Assembly: GCA_950295325.1 (NCBI GenBank)
Contig: OX485803.1
Coordinates: forward strand, 69,829,554-69,893,553
Direction of reading: 5' to 3'
DNA from: Polytrichum commune
Taxonomy: Eukaryota > Streptophyta > Polytrichopsida > Polytrichales > Polytrichaceae
DNA length: 64,000 nucleotides
Part shown: positions 22,881-34,735 of the stretch, in pieces
Layout of the letters: the number at the start of each line of letters is the position of its first letter
Position numbering within the stretch: the first letter of the stretch is position 1
The notes under the pieces: generated by a model
Seen by the model: only the letters and a program-made list of their open reading frames with translations
What the model was told of the DNA's origin: nothing
The model's database searches: none
Translations under genes and position numbers: made by a program

Positions 22881-22935
22881 TGTGTCGTGACGGAGGGGTC
22901 CGTCACGACACGACCTGACATGACGGCACGACACC
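22881..22935. repeat. hAT right subterminal repeats (TGTCGTGACGG motif)
   Basis: Copies of TGTCGTGACGG and CCGTCACGACA mirror those beside the left end. These are likely transposase-binding motifs. Confidence 0.68.
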
Positions 22936-22962
22936 GTCATGACGTCGCGATAGACAACCCTG
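22934..22962 (-). repeat. hAT right terminal inverted repeat
   Basis: On the minus strand it starts CAGGGTTGTCTAT, then CGCGACGTCATGACGG. It is followed by the GGTACACT duplication at 22963-22970. Confidence 0.9.
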
Positions 22963-22970
22963 GGTACACT

Positions 22971-24453
22971 CTGTGTGGGAACACACGAACACTAGAATAT
23001 CCGGATTGGCGTTTTTAAGTGCCTAATCCGGTTTTGTCCGGATGACCCTAGTATCGTCCAGGGATTTTGTGAAGTGTAGGAGGTCGAGAACTCTCCGTAC
23101 CCGCTTATCTCCCACTCCTTAGCCGAATTTCCGGAAACCCTGGTTTCCGGCCTTCCGATCTTTTGGAAACTCGTCCTCCTCCGGAGTTTTCATTTCCGGA
23201 TTGTATCCTTAGGTCCTAATTATAATACTTACTCACCCCTATGATCCAGATTTACCCCTCTATGTTCTACCCTCTAGAATAGTTGGTTTCTTCCGGTGAA
23301 GACGTCCCTTATAAGATTGGGATCCGGATATTCTCTCACAACCAATCCGGATTGGCCAAATCCGTCTTGGTAGGTCACACAGGGAGATCCGGATTATATC
23401 TTAGGACTACAATGACCGGAGTATTCCAGATTCCACCCGGAGATCTGATTCGATGGGATAAGTGGGTGATCCGTACCACTTTCCGGATTATCCCGTCCAC
23501 AAGCGGTGAGACCTCTTCAGAAGATCAGATTGGCGCAAGTCCGGATCCCTTTCGGATCTTTACCCAGTCTTCCCCACGGCTATCTCACCTAGACGTTACC
23601 CAGACATCCGGAACAATGAGGTTCCCTTCCCACTACGCTCGGGAGATGGCCTCCGACCCGGAATCCTAACTGTTCCGGTCCTTCCCTCCTCATTCCGACA
23701 GATCGATCCGGCTACCACTACCTTGGACTCTACTCAATCTGAGCTAACTGGGCAATCCGTACCACTTTCTAGATTGGTCCGTCAAAGGGCGGTGGGACCT
23801 CTTCAGAAGCTCGGACGGCGTGAGTCCGGATCCCTTCCGGATTTCACCCAATCCTCCCAGCGGCTATCCCACCTCGACATTACTCAACCATCCGGAATAG
23901 TGAGGTTTCCCTCCCACTACACTCAGAGAGGGTCCGCAAGGCCATAACTAGATCTAATCCGGGTCTCTTCTCCCATGTCCTATCCGGAACTCCTATTCCC
24001 TCATGCTCTTTCTCCTCCGCTAACGATCTCCGAATCATTCGTACACAAAATCAATCAAGGAAAGTCAAGGAGTGAGAAAGCAAGGAGTTTATTAGAGTCG
24101 GAGCAATCAGAATACAACAATGGAGAAGGAACCCCTCTCCAGCTCCTTATTCAGCCTTAAGTAGAGGCCCAAAAATTCCTAACCTGAGGGCGGCGGCCCA
24201 GGCGGCCGCCGCTAAGAAAACCCTAACTGCTTCTTTCCTCCTGATCCGGATTTTCCGCTGACAAAAACCCAAGGGAGAATTTTATTCATTAACTTCAAAA
24301 ACTCCTAAGTCCTATCTTCCTACCTCTATTCTGCCTAACTAATCTAACTACCATCCTAAGCTAAGAAGAACGGTGCTTCTTCTGAGCTGTTCCTTCCTTC
24401 GAATGGTTGCCGAGGCCGCTAACGGCGGATGAGCCCCCTCCCGGCGATGCCTT
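22971..24453. other. CCGGA-rich sequence 3' of the gag-like gene
   Basis: Non-coding in appearance and dense in TCCGGA words. It contains a direct duplication: about 23490-23660 and 23755-23930 share (t)cagaag-tc-g...cggat-tt(t/c)acccagtc-tcc, ggctatc(t/c)cacct and catccggaa-a--gaggtt. It continues the sequence family of the gag-like gene, so it is probably the 3' part of that retroelement. No LTR end was identified. Confidence 0.4.
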
Positions 24454-25737
24454 CTACAGCCGCGTAAGCATCCTCCTCATGTTTGGAGAAGGGGCAATCT
24501 CATCCTCTGAGTCCGCTGCTCCTTCTGTCCGTGGTGTTCCGCAACCTGGTGTTCCGGAAACTGTACTCTTCCGGACGCTCCGGATTGGGGAAGGATCGTT
24601 TCCGGTGCGCTGTTCCGGATTCTGCTCGCCCGAGATCGAGGTAGTCCGTGGATCCCTGTTGGAGGCCGCCCTTGAGGGTGGCGGAAGGAACGGGCTCATC
24701 ATTTGGCAGTCCGGAGGAGACGACGGCGAGGTTTGGGTCATAGGGGCCTTACCCCTACTCGGAGTTGCCTCTCGGTCCGAAGTTTGGTGCCTTATCGGGG
24801 TTCGAGCTCTGTTCGGAGTCCGGGACCGATCTGAAGTCCGCGGAACAGGGGACTGACCTCGTCCGGATCTAACAGACCCGGTGCTCTTTCGCCTCACCTG
24901 GGGAGAGCGGATCTTTTCCGGGGCTCTTCCGGAACTGGCAGGCCGAGAGCCGCCTCCCTGCTGGCTAGGTCCTGCAACCGTTGGCGGATTCTGGACCAGG
25001 GCGACTTCACCAACCACCTCGTAGAGGGTTCCGGTTGGTGACCCAGGCGGACCCGGATAGAGTACCCGCCGGGGTGTTTCGCTTGGCGGAACCACCTTCT
25101 GGATTTCCGCCAGGAGATCCTTCATCGTCTGTGAGTATTTCACGAGGATGGGGAGGATCTGCCTGGCGGAAGCTGGTTCTCCGGACTCCATCATCCGGTC
25201 GTAGAGATGTGCCTTGTTGACGATCTCTGCCGGATGTCCCACCAGCTCCCAGATCCGACTGAAGACCACTGCCTGCTCCGCGTGGTACTTCCGGATCTCC
25301 TCGCTCTTCTGACTCCTGAGTCATGGCCACTACCTGCGCGGTGAGGTGAGCGTTCTCCGTCTTGGCTTGCTCGAGCTCCTTCGTGTCCGCCCTCTTCGCC
25401 AATTCCCGAAGAATATTTCCGGGTCCGCAGTCGTCCAGGGCCTGGTTTGTTCCCCGGACGATGTGTTCTAGCCGGAAGTACTGGTTCTACAGGTCCTCCA
25501 GCCCCTCCTGGACCCGCTTGAAGGGGTTTTCCGGAAAGTCCCAAGCGGAGAGATCCACATTCCGCCAAGTGGTCTCCCAACTGGCTCCTGGTTCCGAATG
25601 ATAGTGAGGAGGAGGAGAGATTGGTCTCTGGAGGGTCGGCAGCGGGCTTCCGAGTGAAGAGGGAGGCGCTTCCGGAATGATGGGGTCGCTGGAAGTTTCC
25701 GTCTCGAGGTCTCCGACTTCCGGATGGAGCTTGTAGG
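24454..25737 (-). pseudogene. Gag-like gene, 3' half (split by the 29-kb transposon)
   Basis: Minus-strand reading frame continuing from 54864-55530. It starts in phase at the insertion point (EV-TYKLHPEVG) and runs through a Pro/Ser-rich stretch and a coil (KELEQAKTENAHL). After a frameshift near 25320 it continues as EEIRKYHAEQAVVFSRIWEL, then a Ser/Arg/Pro-rich tail (RSRTPNRARTP) ending at 24454. One in-frame TAG (LEDL-stop-NQYF) lies near 25486. The architecture (helical N-terminal region in the other half, coil, basic Ser/Arg tail) resembles retrotransposon Gag-like proteins, but no zinc knuckle or pol is seen. The assignment is tentative; it is clearly a decayed gene. Confidence 0.5.
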
Positions 25738-25741
25738 TGAC
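25738..25741. repeat. Target-site duplication of 29-kb element, left copy (TGAC)
   Basis: TGAC at 25738-25741 directly precedes AACACTATATTCG and recurs at 54864-54867 directly after the right terminus. Removing the element and one TGAC restores GAG-GTC-ACC-TAC across the gag-like gene. Confidence 0.85.
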
Positions 25742-25769
25742 AACACTATATTCGTTAAATTGAGACTTT
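25742..25769 (+). repeat. Left 28-bp terminal inverted repeat of the giant CMC-like element
   Basis: Starts AACACTATATTCGTTAAA and ends GAGACTTT; exact complement of 54836-54863. It overlaps a hairpin (TTGAGAC at 25760, GTCTCAA at 25775) that also follows the homologous termini at 57592 and 63081. Confidence 0.92.
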
Positions 25770-26273
25770 CTCTAGTCTCAAATTAATATATGGATCAAAC
25801 AACATTCCGTGTTCCGAAACTATATTGCGAACAATCTCAAATATATTATATGTTCTAATATCCCAAATCTATTATGTGTGTACATAAGCACATATGGTAG
25901 AGCACTCAACATCAACTTCATCAACAAAAACACTTTGGGTAGAGCACTCCAAACTAGTTTCACCCAAGAAACATATAAAATGATTTCTATTATTAGCATG
26001 GTCAATAAAATATAGACATTGCAACATACAAAGTACATGCAATAAATGCATTTTTCTTCACTGGAAAATTTAGTCCCAAACTTAATAAAAAAAATGAACT
26101 TCACAACTGCATTGAAATATAGTAAATGGATATTCATCCAACCCCAAACAATATAGCATTCGCAAGCTCTACCCAAACTTTGCCCCAAGTTTGAGGAGCA
26201 CACATATGAGTAATATATATTTGTCGAATTACATATTACACTATAATCATGCTAACACAATCCTACCAACTTC

Positions 26274-29200
26274 TCATTCAACGTGGGTTGCTTCTTCTGC
26301 GATCCGAGCAAGGTTGTCTTTTGCAAAAGTTATGTACTTTTGAGGGATGGACACTGATCCACTATGATTTTTCCGTGGTTTCCATGCTATGAATATGGAA
26401 TCTGTATCTACCCAAGATGGACCGTGCTCAAAATCCACCTTCCACCGAAAGTGTTGGTTTGTATCCCAGCCTGTATAATGCCGAACAACATCTTCATTCC
26501 GTGTTGTCGGTCGGTAGTACTCTACTTGTATTTGTCGAAAATGAGGGCTGGAAGTTACAAAATTTGGATTGGACAAAGCTCTTGCCACCCACACTGGCTT
26601 TGCATATGTCTCATCTCCAGGACGCAAAATGAGCATATAACCTTCATGACAATCCACTGCAATGCGGAAAGATGGTGGCGGACGACTACTAGCAGGCCCC
26701 ACGTAATGGTCGTCCACATCAAACTCCTCTCGAACCTCTCCATTTCCCAAAAGACTAGCCTCCGAAGCTTGTACATTGACACGTGTTTGTGGCCAAAACC
26801 CATGCCTTAAAGTAAGGGGTGTATCTTGATGAAGGTTTGCCAAAGCGCCACGAACACGTGTCCAATATTGTATCCAACTTCCGTAACGAAGCCAACACGA
26901 TCCACCAACATCCGCTACCCTCAAACTCTCCCAATATTGTATGAAGCCTGATATGCCTTTACAAATGTCCTCCAAATTCTTCATGGGTATTGGTTTGCAA
27001 GGCTTAGGCTCTCCGTCAGGCAACATCGTCCTTCCCTCCCCATCAACACGCCATACAAGGAGACCCTCCGGCGGGCTCCAGTCTTGTGACGTGCACAACA
27101 ACTTGTATTGCATGGCGGGGACACCATCGTCACGCACGTAGAACCGAAATTGTTGTGCCTTCGTATGTCCGATCAATCGGTGAGCTCCGCTTCGAATATA
27201 CGGTTCTATAAATGCCTTGAAATCGGGAACCTCCTCGATCATATGGGGGATGACGGGAATGTTCTCCAAATCCATGTACGACTTCATCAACAATGGGATT
27301 GTTGGAAAATCCTCCTCGCGCAACTTCATGCTCCACCGCCCAAAAGATGCATCGATATCGTCGTGCGTGTGGCCTACCAATAGAAAGGACACAAAAACCT
27401 CCTTGAAAATGTCTTTCGCAACCAACAACGACCAATATGCAAAAACATATCTACTTTTATTGTCCTTCGCACAATTGTCCAATTGGACACGCAGAGTTGG
27501 GGGCAAATTCTTGGCAATCACATCTTCACTTGGTGGCTCCGGCAAGGAGTGCACGCATACATCTCTTCCATCCAAGACCGCTTCATATAGAGGTGTTGAT
27601 CCCGAGTTTTCAAATAACAATCTTGATGAATAGGACGGCGGTTTCTCCAAATCACGTAAAAGCTTTGCAAATGACCCTATCGTGTGGTTTGAATCCGCCG
27701 GATACAAATCAAGAGCATAATGAGCATACTTGACATCACCATGTCCATGTGCAATCATCCCTGCAAAGCCAACGCAATGGTTTAATATTCAACTATGACA
27801 CCAAAAAATTCACCTGCTGTACATCTATGGTCCCAAGTACAAACCTAAAGCACAAATTTGTGTTTAGGTAATGCAATGCAATTGTTATCGAAATCACCTG
27901 TAACTGATACAGGAAGCTTAAAAAGGCCGTCCGTGGTTTGCAAAACATGGTGAGGCTGTTTTGGCATGGTCCATTTTGTCATGGATGATTGTAAGGACCT
28001 CCAAAGGCCTAGAGATGGACAAAGCTCTATTTGTGTAGTAATCATTACGGTGTGCCTCTTGCATGTTCACATGCTTGAAATAGTTCATTTGATGTGCGGC
28101 ATAGGACTCTGTCCCCATCGTGTGTGCATCTCGAAGGCGTTTCAACTTCTCGCATTTAGAACAACGTGCATATTTGTCGCCTCGTCTTTTTGTGATGTAT
28201 TCGCTAAAGTGAGATTTTTTTATTGCACTCAGTTTCGACAACGAAATAGGGTCCAACCCAGCCTTCTCGCCAACTGCGTTTACGTCCAACAATATGTCTT
28301 TCCATTTCGTGCCTGTAGGAAGAACCTTCTCCACAACCTTTTCACCGGTTGCGAGTGTGCGTGTTTTGTGTGGCATTGCATCGGCAAGGGGGACAATGAT
28401 GGTTGCCAGAGTGGCGGTTGCTTGTCTCGTTGCTTCCCTTGGTTTCTTTAAGCCCGTATTCCCATGGTGATGGGACCGGCGGCCTTCCTTGGCATACGCG
28501 GCTTGTCTATAAAATTCCGCTTTCGACACACCGTGAATGATGTACCATGCCGTACAACACACGTCTATGCTCTGAAGGGTGATGACCTTGCGACCCGCTC
28601 CGTTCACATGTATCGCCCTATGGACATCAAGCTTTTTGGTGGATCTTAGACGGAAATCTCCAAGCCACATTTCCTCGCGGATGGCCTTCAATTTATCCCT
28701 TGGGAACAATTGGCAACAACGATGTACACAACAATCCTTTGTGGCAACTTCTCTAATGGACTCCTCACAAAGCAACCTTTGACGTTTACACTCATTTGCA
28801 GACGGAATAGGACGTGCCAATGTATCGTACTTCCGTAGGCCTTTGCGTGGCCGAATGTTTGCTTGGAGCTCCTCTTGGATTTGGATGTGTCGTCGCTCAT
28901 GCTCATGCAAATTAACCCCCTCAATCGTCACATTCCTCAGCGGCCACTTACGCAGGGAGAACCTATGAGTTGGATTCACTTCGAAATGTACGAGTGATTC
29001 CAATATAACAACTCCAATGTCCTCGGTGCCAAGGGGGTTTTCATCAATGCAATCTTGTGGATGTGTGTTACGACAAATACCCTCCGCCACAGCAACTCCA
29101 CTGTCATTAACAAGTACTACATCCAAATTCACCCATGAAGCTCGTGAAAAGCCCAGCACATTCCACAGTGGGGCAAGAAGGGGCAGATGGCGAAGGACTC

Positions 29201-29352
29201 CCCAAGTCACCTTCATCTGCACTGTCATCAAAACTATCCTCCCCAACAATGTCTAGCTCATCCCCAGACGGAGATTGGGTGTTGCCCATGTCGTCAGAGA
29301 AGGAATCCCCTCTTCCACCAACTCCCTCCATTGCGCCTACACACATGCACAT
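26274..29352 (-). pseudogene. DUF7869-type putative transposition protein, copy 1
   Basis: Two main exons. Exon 1 (29352 to about 27870) starts MCMCVGAMEGVG with an acidic region, then a basic RPRKGLRKYD motif, Cys pairs (CCVHRCC, CSKC) and IIHDKMDHAK. An intron (gttacag|gtga ... tttgcag|GG, acceptor near 27760) leads to exon 2 (about 27758 to 26274). Exon 2 carries QLDNCAKDNKSRYVFAYWS and FLLVGHTHDDIDASFG, the signature of DUF7869 proteins common in eukaryotic mobile elements, and ends in a basic PRKNHSG segment. A one-base insertion near 29140, seen by comparison with the copy at 58137-61165, shifts exon 1; exon 2 is open throughout. Acting as transposase is inferred from position near the terminus and from its recurrence beside each terminus copy. 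Confidence 0.68.
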
Positions 29353-29530
29353 GAAACCTCAACACACATGGAAAGAATGTAAGGGTCCAAAAGAATCAAA
29401 TATCGGAAAATGCAAGACACCATGATCAATGGGGACACCGAGGATGAAGACATTTCCAACACAACTACAATGTGAACTCCCAACACTGTGTGCAAGTCCA
29501 AAACAAGTTCCAGGAATTATTTTGGTGCAG
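29353..29530. promoter_or_regulatory. 5' flank of the DUF7869-type gene
   Basis: Non-coding sequence upstream of copy 1 that is conserved at 61166-61330 upstream of copy 2 (for example acacaactacaatgtgaactccca). In both it runs into dyad repeats, so it probably holds the promoter of the transposition gene. Confidence 0.45.
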
Positions 29531-29737
29531 GTTTGGGTCGACCGGCCCAAACCTCATAAGGGTCGGACTGAACCCCTAACACACTGGGGTAGGGGTTTGG
29601 GTCGACCGACCCAAACCTCACAAGGGTACATCCACCCACACCAGGTAGTGATTTGGGTCGGTCGACCCAAACCTGATAAGGGTCAGAAAAAAGACCCTAA
29701 CACACTGGGGTAGGGGTTTGGGTCGACCGACCCAAAC
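29531..29737. repeat. Dyad array, left part (four TTTGGGTCG-NN-CGACCCAAA sites)
   Basis: Dyads at about 29531, 29595, 29651 and 29716, separated by phrases such as cctcacaagggtacatccaccca and taagggtcagaaaaa-accctaacacactgggg. The central dinucleotide alternates AC and GT. The array continues at 36835-37375; the chromovirus has inserted into it. Confidence 0.92.
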
Positions 29738-29745
29738 CTCACAAG

Positions 29746-29750
29746 GGTAC
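29746..29750. repeat. TSD of full-length chromovirus (GGTAC)
   Basis: GGTAC at 29746-29750 and again at 36808-36812. Joining the flanks restores the array phrase aagggtacatccaccca, which independently confirms the insertion. Confidence 0.95.
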
Positions 29751-30723
29751 TGTCGCAACCCTTGCTAGGTCCCTTAACAATCTTGCCAATTTTCGTTTCT
29801 AGCAAAGGTTACGAGCGCTAACCATTCGCATTCCGCCATGCTAATGGTTAGCTCCTCTTACCCCGGACCAATAGTTCATAGGAGGGAACCAACCCTCCTA
29901 CTTTGCTTTCGGGACTCACCCCTTAATTGGTAACCCATTTCCCCAATGTGGACTTCCATCCATGGAAGTCCAATCCTATGTTGATCATCGCATTGCCGGA
30001 GCAACACTACAACAACCCGAAGCATACTAGGCAACTATGGCCTCACAATAGGCCAAAGCCCATGGAGGCCTTGCCGTTCGGCCTCGGGTGGGTGAGGCCA
30101 CACCACCTCACCCATATAAGCCTCTAGGACTCTACACGGAGCCCCTACCCCACCGCCAACCAACCTCTTGTCTCTCTACCAAGAGTTGGGGCCAAGTGGA
30201 CATTTTCCTTTAGCTGCTGGGCCTAGAACCCCCCCAGCAGCTTCAGACCATCATAACTTCCTTGTATGATGTCTGATCATAACAACCAACCACTCCATCC
30301 TCATCTACGCTTCACGTAGATGCCGATGGACTCCTCACTTGCCCCATTCGGGCAAGTCTTGAGGAAGTTATGCGTGTTTGAACCTTGGCAGTCCCGGGAA
30401 TCACTCCCAGGCACTGCTGTACCAGGGCGCTGTCCCGGGACAGCGCCCCACTCAAATGGCCATAACTCCTAGCTCACACCTCCGATTGAGGTGTTCTTGA
30501 GCTTTCTAGAATCACCACGCCATGAGCTACGCATAGCTCATGGCCTTACCCTTGTGCCTCCTAGTCTTCGTGGGTGGGAGGCGTTCCCAACGCCCGGGGC
30601 CCTCACCCACACTAGGATCACTTGGGCCCTCTCACCAACGGCGCCACAAGTCCCGGGTGTCACTCCGGGGTCCCCCTTGTGCCCATGGTGTTTCGGGCAC
30701 TCCTCATGGAGAGGTGCGCGACA
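29751..30723 (-). repeat. 3' LTR of chromovirus copy C
   Basis: On the minus strand it starts TGTCGCGCAC and ends GGTTGCGACA (973 bp). Six-base terminal inverted repeats TGTCGC/GCGACA contain the canonical TG...CA. Confidence 0.94.
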
Positions 30724-30735
30724 CTCACCCCCACC
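30724..30735 (-). other. Polypurine tract of copy C
   Basis: GGTGGGGGTGAG on the minus strand lies directly before the 3' LTR, the position of the plus-strand primer in LTR retrotransposons. The same tract precedes the 3' LTR of the deleted copy at 47829. Confidence 0.75.
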
Positions 30736-31599
30736 AAACGGAGTCGATGCCCTCATCGACTATACTCGTAGTCGGCACACCAATTCTCAAGTTGCCATCC
30801 TCTATGGTGCCGCATTGTGTTTACCTTAGGGCGCGACCCCCACAATGCATCTTCAAATTTGGCATAGTCCCAAAGGTGTCGTTACTAGGTGGTCCGTTAG
30901 CGACCTTGGAACTCCTCCAAGGACCTAACCTATACTAGACCCACCTACTTCGGGACTCACATGGGTTGCCCCTCTTTTGGGGCCTCCCCCCCCCCCCGTT
31001 AGGCTCCACTAGCCTAACGTGACACATCTAGGCGAGACCTCAACGCTTCCACTAAGTTGTCTCGGTTGCAACTCCGAGATGGCTTTCCATTGTTAAGCCA
31101 CGCCTCGATCGCACGGGGGTGATGCCAAGTCCCGCCCGACTCGGTTCCCACTTTGCTCTTTCGAGACATGGGTTCATGACTCCCATGCGCCAACTTTCGT
31201 TAGCTCGCGGGTAGCACTTTTATGAGCACGCGCCATCACCTTGCCCCCGCCCGGACAAGCCCACAACTAAGAAGTTTCTTGGTTTTATCCAAGGCCCCTC
31301 CAAGCCATGGCCCCCAATTACTCGGCTTACCCAACCTAGTTTGGCATATCTATTCCCCCTCTTCCATTAACCAAGCACAAGTACAAGACTAGGACCTCAT
31401 CTCATACTTTTCTCTTTGCACCACTAAAGTTTGGACTTTATTCCCTCAAGCCAAAGAACAAGTTCATGTTGTGGAGTAATTAACCTCGAAGCTAAGTGTG
31501 CTACTAGCGTCTCTCCCCCACTAAAGGAGATTGATGTCCTCATCAATGCCTACGCTTCATTTTATTGGAATCCTTAGCCTTAGTTTCTTCAAAGTGCTT

Positions 31600-34500
31600 C
31601 ACCTATTCATTGGTGTTCACCATGTCTCTTGCCGCCACCCAAGCGGTTTCTTTTTCATGGTATCCTCACCATTTCACCAAGTACTCTTTTGTACATTTTT
31701 TTTTCATTTTCACTTGGGCTTCCTACACTTGAGGGTGCCCTCCTACCTCATGTTCCAAATGACCTCCATAAGGTCGGGAGGTGGCCTAATCACTTGCTTG
31801 TGATCGGGCCACAAGGTGTCGTCCTAAAATGACTTTCGTATTGAGACATGAAATTTCGGATGCACTTTGATCTCCGGCGGTAATTCCAACTTATACATGT
31901 CCTTGAACACTTGTTCCACAATGGAAAACGAAGCTCCAATTTTGGACATGAACTTTTGAAGTAAGGCCTTTGGGCAAGGTGAAGTTGTCCACATTCAACA
32001 ACACCTTATTGGCCCACCTCATACTCCACTTCGCGTCTTCCGGCATTGATTTGCACTCCGTAGCACCTTCGGGCTTTCTCCACCAACAACTTGGTCATCT
32101 CCAAGACTTGTTTACGATCCTTGGCCAAGTCCTCACCATCTTGGTTGAACTCTAGTGTTGAATGTGCCCCCTCGAGAGCTAGGTTAATAGGTTGGAGCGC
32201 ATCCACTCCATAAGCCACCACGAAAGACCACCCCTTGGTAGCCAAGTGCGTGGCTACATTGCAATTACACTCCGCTCGACCCACATAGACCGCCCAATCT
32301 CCTTGGTCCGCCCCCACCAAGTTCCTCAAGTATTGCTTCAAGACTACATTCACATGCTCCGCTTTCCCATTCATTTGGGAATGCAAGGCCGTGGTAAACC
32401 TTAGTTTCATCCGACCTCCTTAGAGAATTGCATTGAAAATGCACTTGTGAACTTTGGATCTTGATCCCACACAATCACTCTTGGCAACCCGTGGTGCCTC
32501 AACCATCCTTTGAGAAAAGGCTATGCGGTCTCCAACGCGGTGGCGGTTCCCACAATTGGCACCATGTGTGCCAACTTGGCAAACCGCTCTACCATCAACA
32601 AGATGGCATCATACCCATGTGACTCCGACAAACTTGTGATCAAGTCCATGCACATACTATGCCATGGCCCCGACGGGATAGGCAACGGTTGCAAGAAACC
32701 GCCTTGCTTTTGGTAAGAGGGTCGGTTCACTTGGCACTTCATCCAAGCCTTCACAAAGTGGGTTATATCCTTCTTTATGCACCGCCAATGGTACCCCCAT
32801 GACACCATTCTATGGCGGCTTTTTCTTTCTCCTCTATGGCCGGCAATAGGACTATCACATTCTTCCTTCAAAACCGATAGCCTCAACTTGCCTTGTGGCA
32901 CATACACCTGACTTTGTTTACACTTGAACAATCCGTCCACCAACTTAACTTCTTTGAGCACCTTGCTCTTGCGAAGCTCACCTAAAAACATTTGTGCTTT
33001 GGGGTAGTAAATTTACCCCTCCCGTATCTTGCATCACAAGTTTCCTTCGCCGGCACACATTAGCCACAAGGTTTGGATGGTTCTCATTGCTTGGAACTCT
33101 TCCCGTCTACTTAGCGCATCCGGCACCACATTTCCACGGTCCGGTTTGTGGACCAAATCCACCTTCATAAGCGCCAAGCTATCATGCCAACGCAATGACT
33201 TGGCGCTCACTTGCGCTTGTATGTCAAAATACTTTTAGGACACATTGTCCTTGTAGACCTTTGCTTTGTGCGACCCCAACTAGTGTCGCCACATCTTCAA
33301 GCAATGCACTACGGCAAAGAAGTTCTTTGTCATGAGTTGGTTGTCTTCTTTGACAACCATCGAGCCTCAAGCCCCCATATGCAAAGGCCATCCATCTTAC
33401 ATTAACAATCCATCATTGGCAAAGTTACTCGCCCCCGTATGCACCTCAAAAGGTTTGTCAAACTCCATGAACTTGAGCACGGGCGGTGAAGAGAACTTGC
33501 TCTTAAGCTTCCCAAAGACTTGGTGACAAGGCTAGTCCCACTCTTGGGATAGCCATTTCTTTCACAAGTCGGACAACCATCGAGCTTCATGCTCTCATAT
33601 GCAATGGCCATCCATCTTGCATTAGCATCCGCCAATGGTAAAGTCACTCGCCCCCCGTATGCACCTCAAAAGGTTTTTTCAAGCTCCGCGAACTTGAACA
33701 CGGGTGGTAAAGAGGAACTTGGTCTTAAGCTCCTCAAAGACTTGGTGGCAAGGCTCATCCCACTCTTGGGATAGCCATTTCTTGCACAAGTTGGACAAGC
33801 TTCTACAACCATGGAGTTTAATGCTCCTATAAGCAATGGTTATCCATCTTGGATCAACATCCGCCAATGGTGAAGTCCTTCGCCTTCATGTGCACCTCAA
33901 CATGCTCATGAAAACCCGGAAACTTAACCACATGTTGTGAAGAGAAGTTACTCTTGAGCTCCCCAAAGGCTTGGTGACAAGGCTCATCCCACTCTTGGGA
34001 TAGCCATTTTTTCCAACATGTTGACTAAGGTTCTAGCAACCTTAGAAAAACCATGAATGAAGTGGTGGTAGTAGTTGGCTAGGCCAACAAATGACCTAAG
34101 CCCTTGTCTTGAGTCAAGGGCCAATTCTCTTCTTGGATTGCCTTGACATTTTTCATGTTCGTCCACCAACTTCCTTTGTCACCACATACCTCAAGAACTC
34201 AATCTCTCGTTGAGCAAAGTTATTTTTCACTTCTTGGCGGTAATTGTTTTTGGGCAACACATTGGTGAATACATCCTTGTATCTCACCAACATCCCACCA
34301 ATGTGGTTTGGAGGAGGCCCATCTTTCCTAGCCTCCCCATACATTCCTTGGAGTTGCTCCAATTGAACCAGGACCATTATGTTTTCTATTTTTCATTTGG
34401 TTCATTAAGACCAAATTCAACTTGGGTCCTCCTACCATAGGAGTCCTTGTCAATTTGAACTTCAATTCTTTGCCATTATGACCCATCATAATGCACCGCA

Positions 34501-34720
34501 AGCTCACCGGCTTGCACCTCATATATATCATGTGAGTTTCAAAGTAGGCGGCCTTCACAATGACATGCATGTCATCTATTTCACATGGTGTGAAATTTTG
34601 ACAAAAATCCAATGTCCCACATTGAAAGGTTACATGCATCGCGGCCTCCTTTGTCTCATGCGGTTCATCCTTTCCAAACCGCACCTTGGTGGGCTTGCTT
34701 TCTCTATCAATCGGCAAGCC
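31600..34720 (-). pseudogene. Degenerate pol of chromovirus copy C
   Basis: Minus-strand fragments in the order protease, RT/RNase H, integrase, chromodomain. The protease-like part (about 34330-34717) has IDDMHVIVKAAYFETH. The RT flanks (about 34153-34377 and 33984-34169) keep YKDVFTNVLP and FAQREIEFLRYVV, then RSFVGLANYYHHFI, but the palm with the YxDD box is missing between them. Integrase (about 32006-32991) keeps HFVKAWMKCQV, the DDE context MDLITSLSES and a QMNGKAEHVN-type third acid. A chromodomain relic reads KEYLVKW in the homologous copy near 46865. Several frames and stops make it non-functional. Confidence 0.8.
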
Positions 34721-34735
34721 CCAACTTCCTTGTGA

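Larger units (their letters stand above)
5075..22962. mobile_element. Giant cargo-bearing hAT transposon, 17.9 kb
   Basis: Both ends carry CAGGGTTGTCTAT (13 bp perfect, then an imperfect extension ending in GACGG) in inverted orientation and are flanked by identical 8-bp duplications. Inside are an intact BED/DUF659/hAT-dimerisation transposase (6541-9738, plus), a coiled-coil/RING-type gene (10438-13689, minus), a small acidic ORF (15225-15721, minus) and a protein-kinase-like gene (18675-21570, minus). Three strand-biased minisatellites lie near both ends and in the middle. Typical autonomous hATs are about 3-5 kb, so this one is very large and carries non-transposase genes. Two solo LTRs (12445-13417 and 18753-19726) account for about 2 kb. 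The intact termini and transposase suggest it could still move. Confidence 0.88.
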
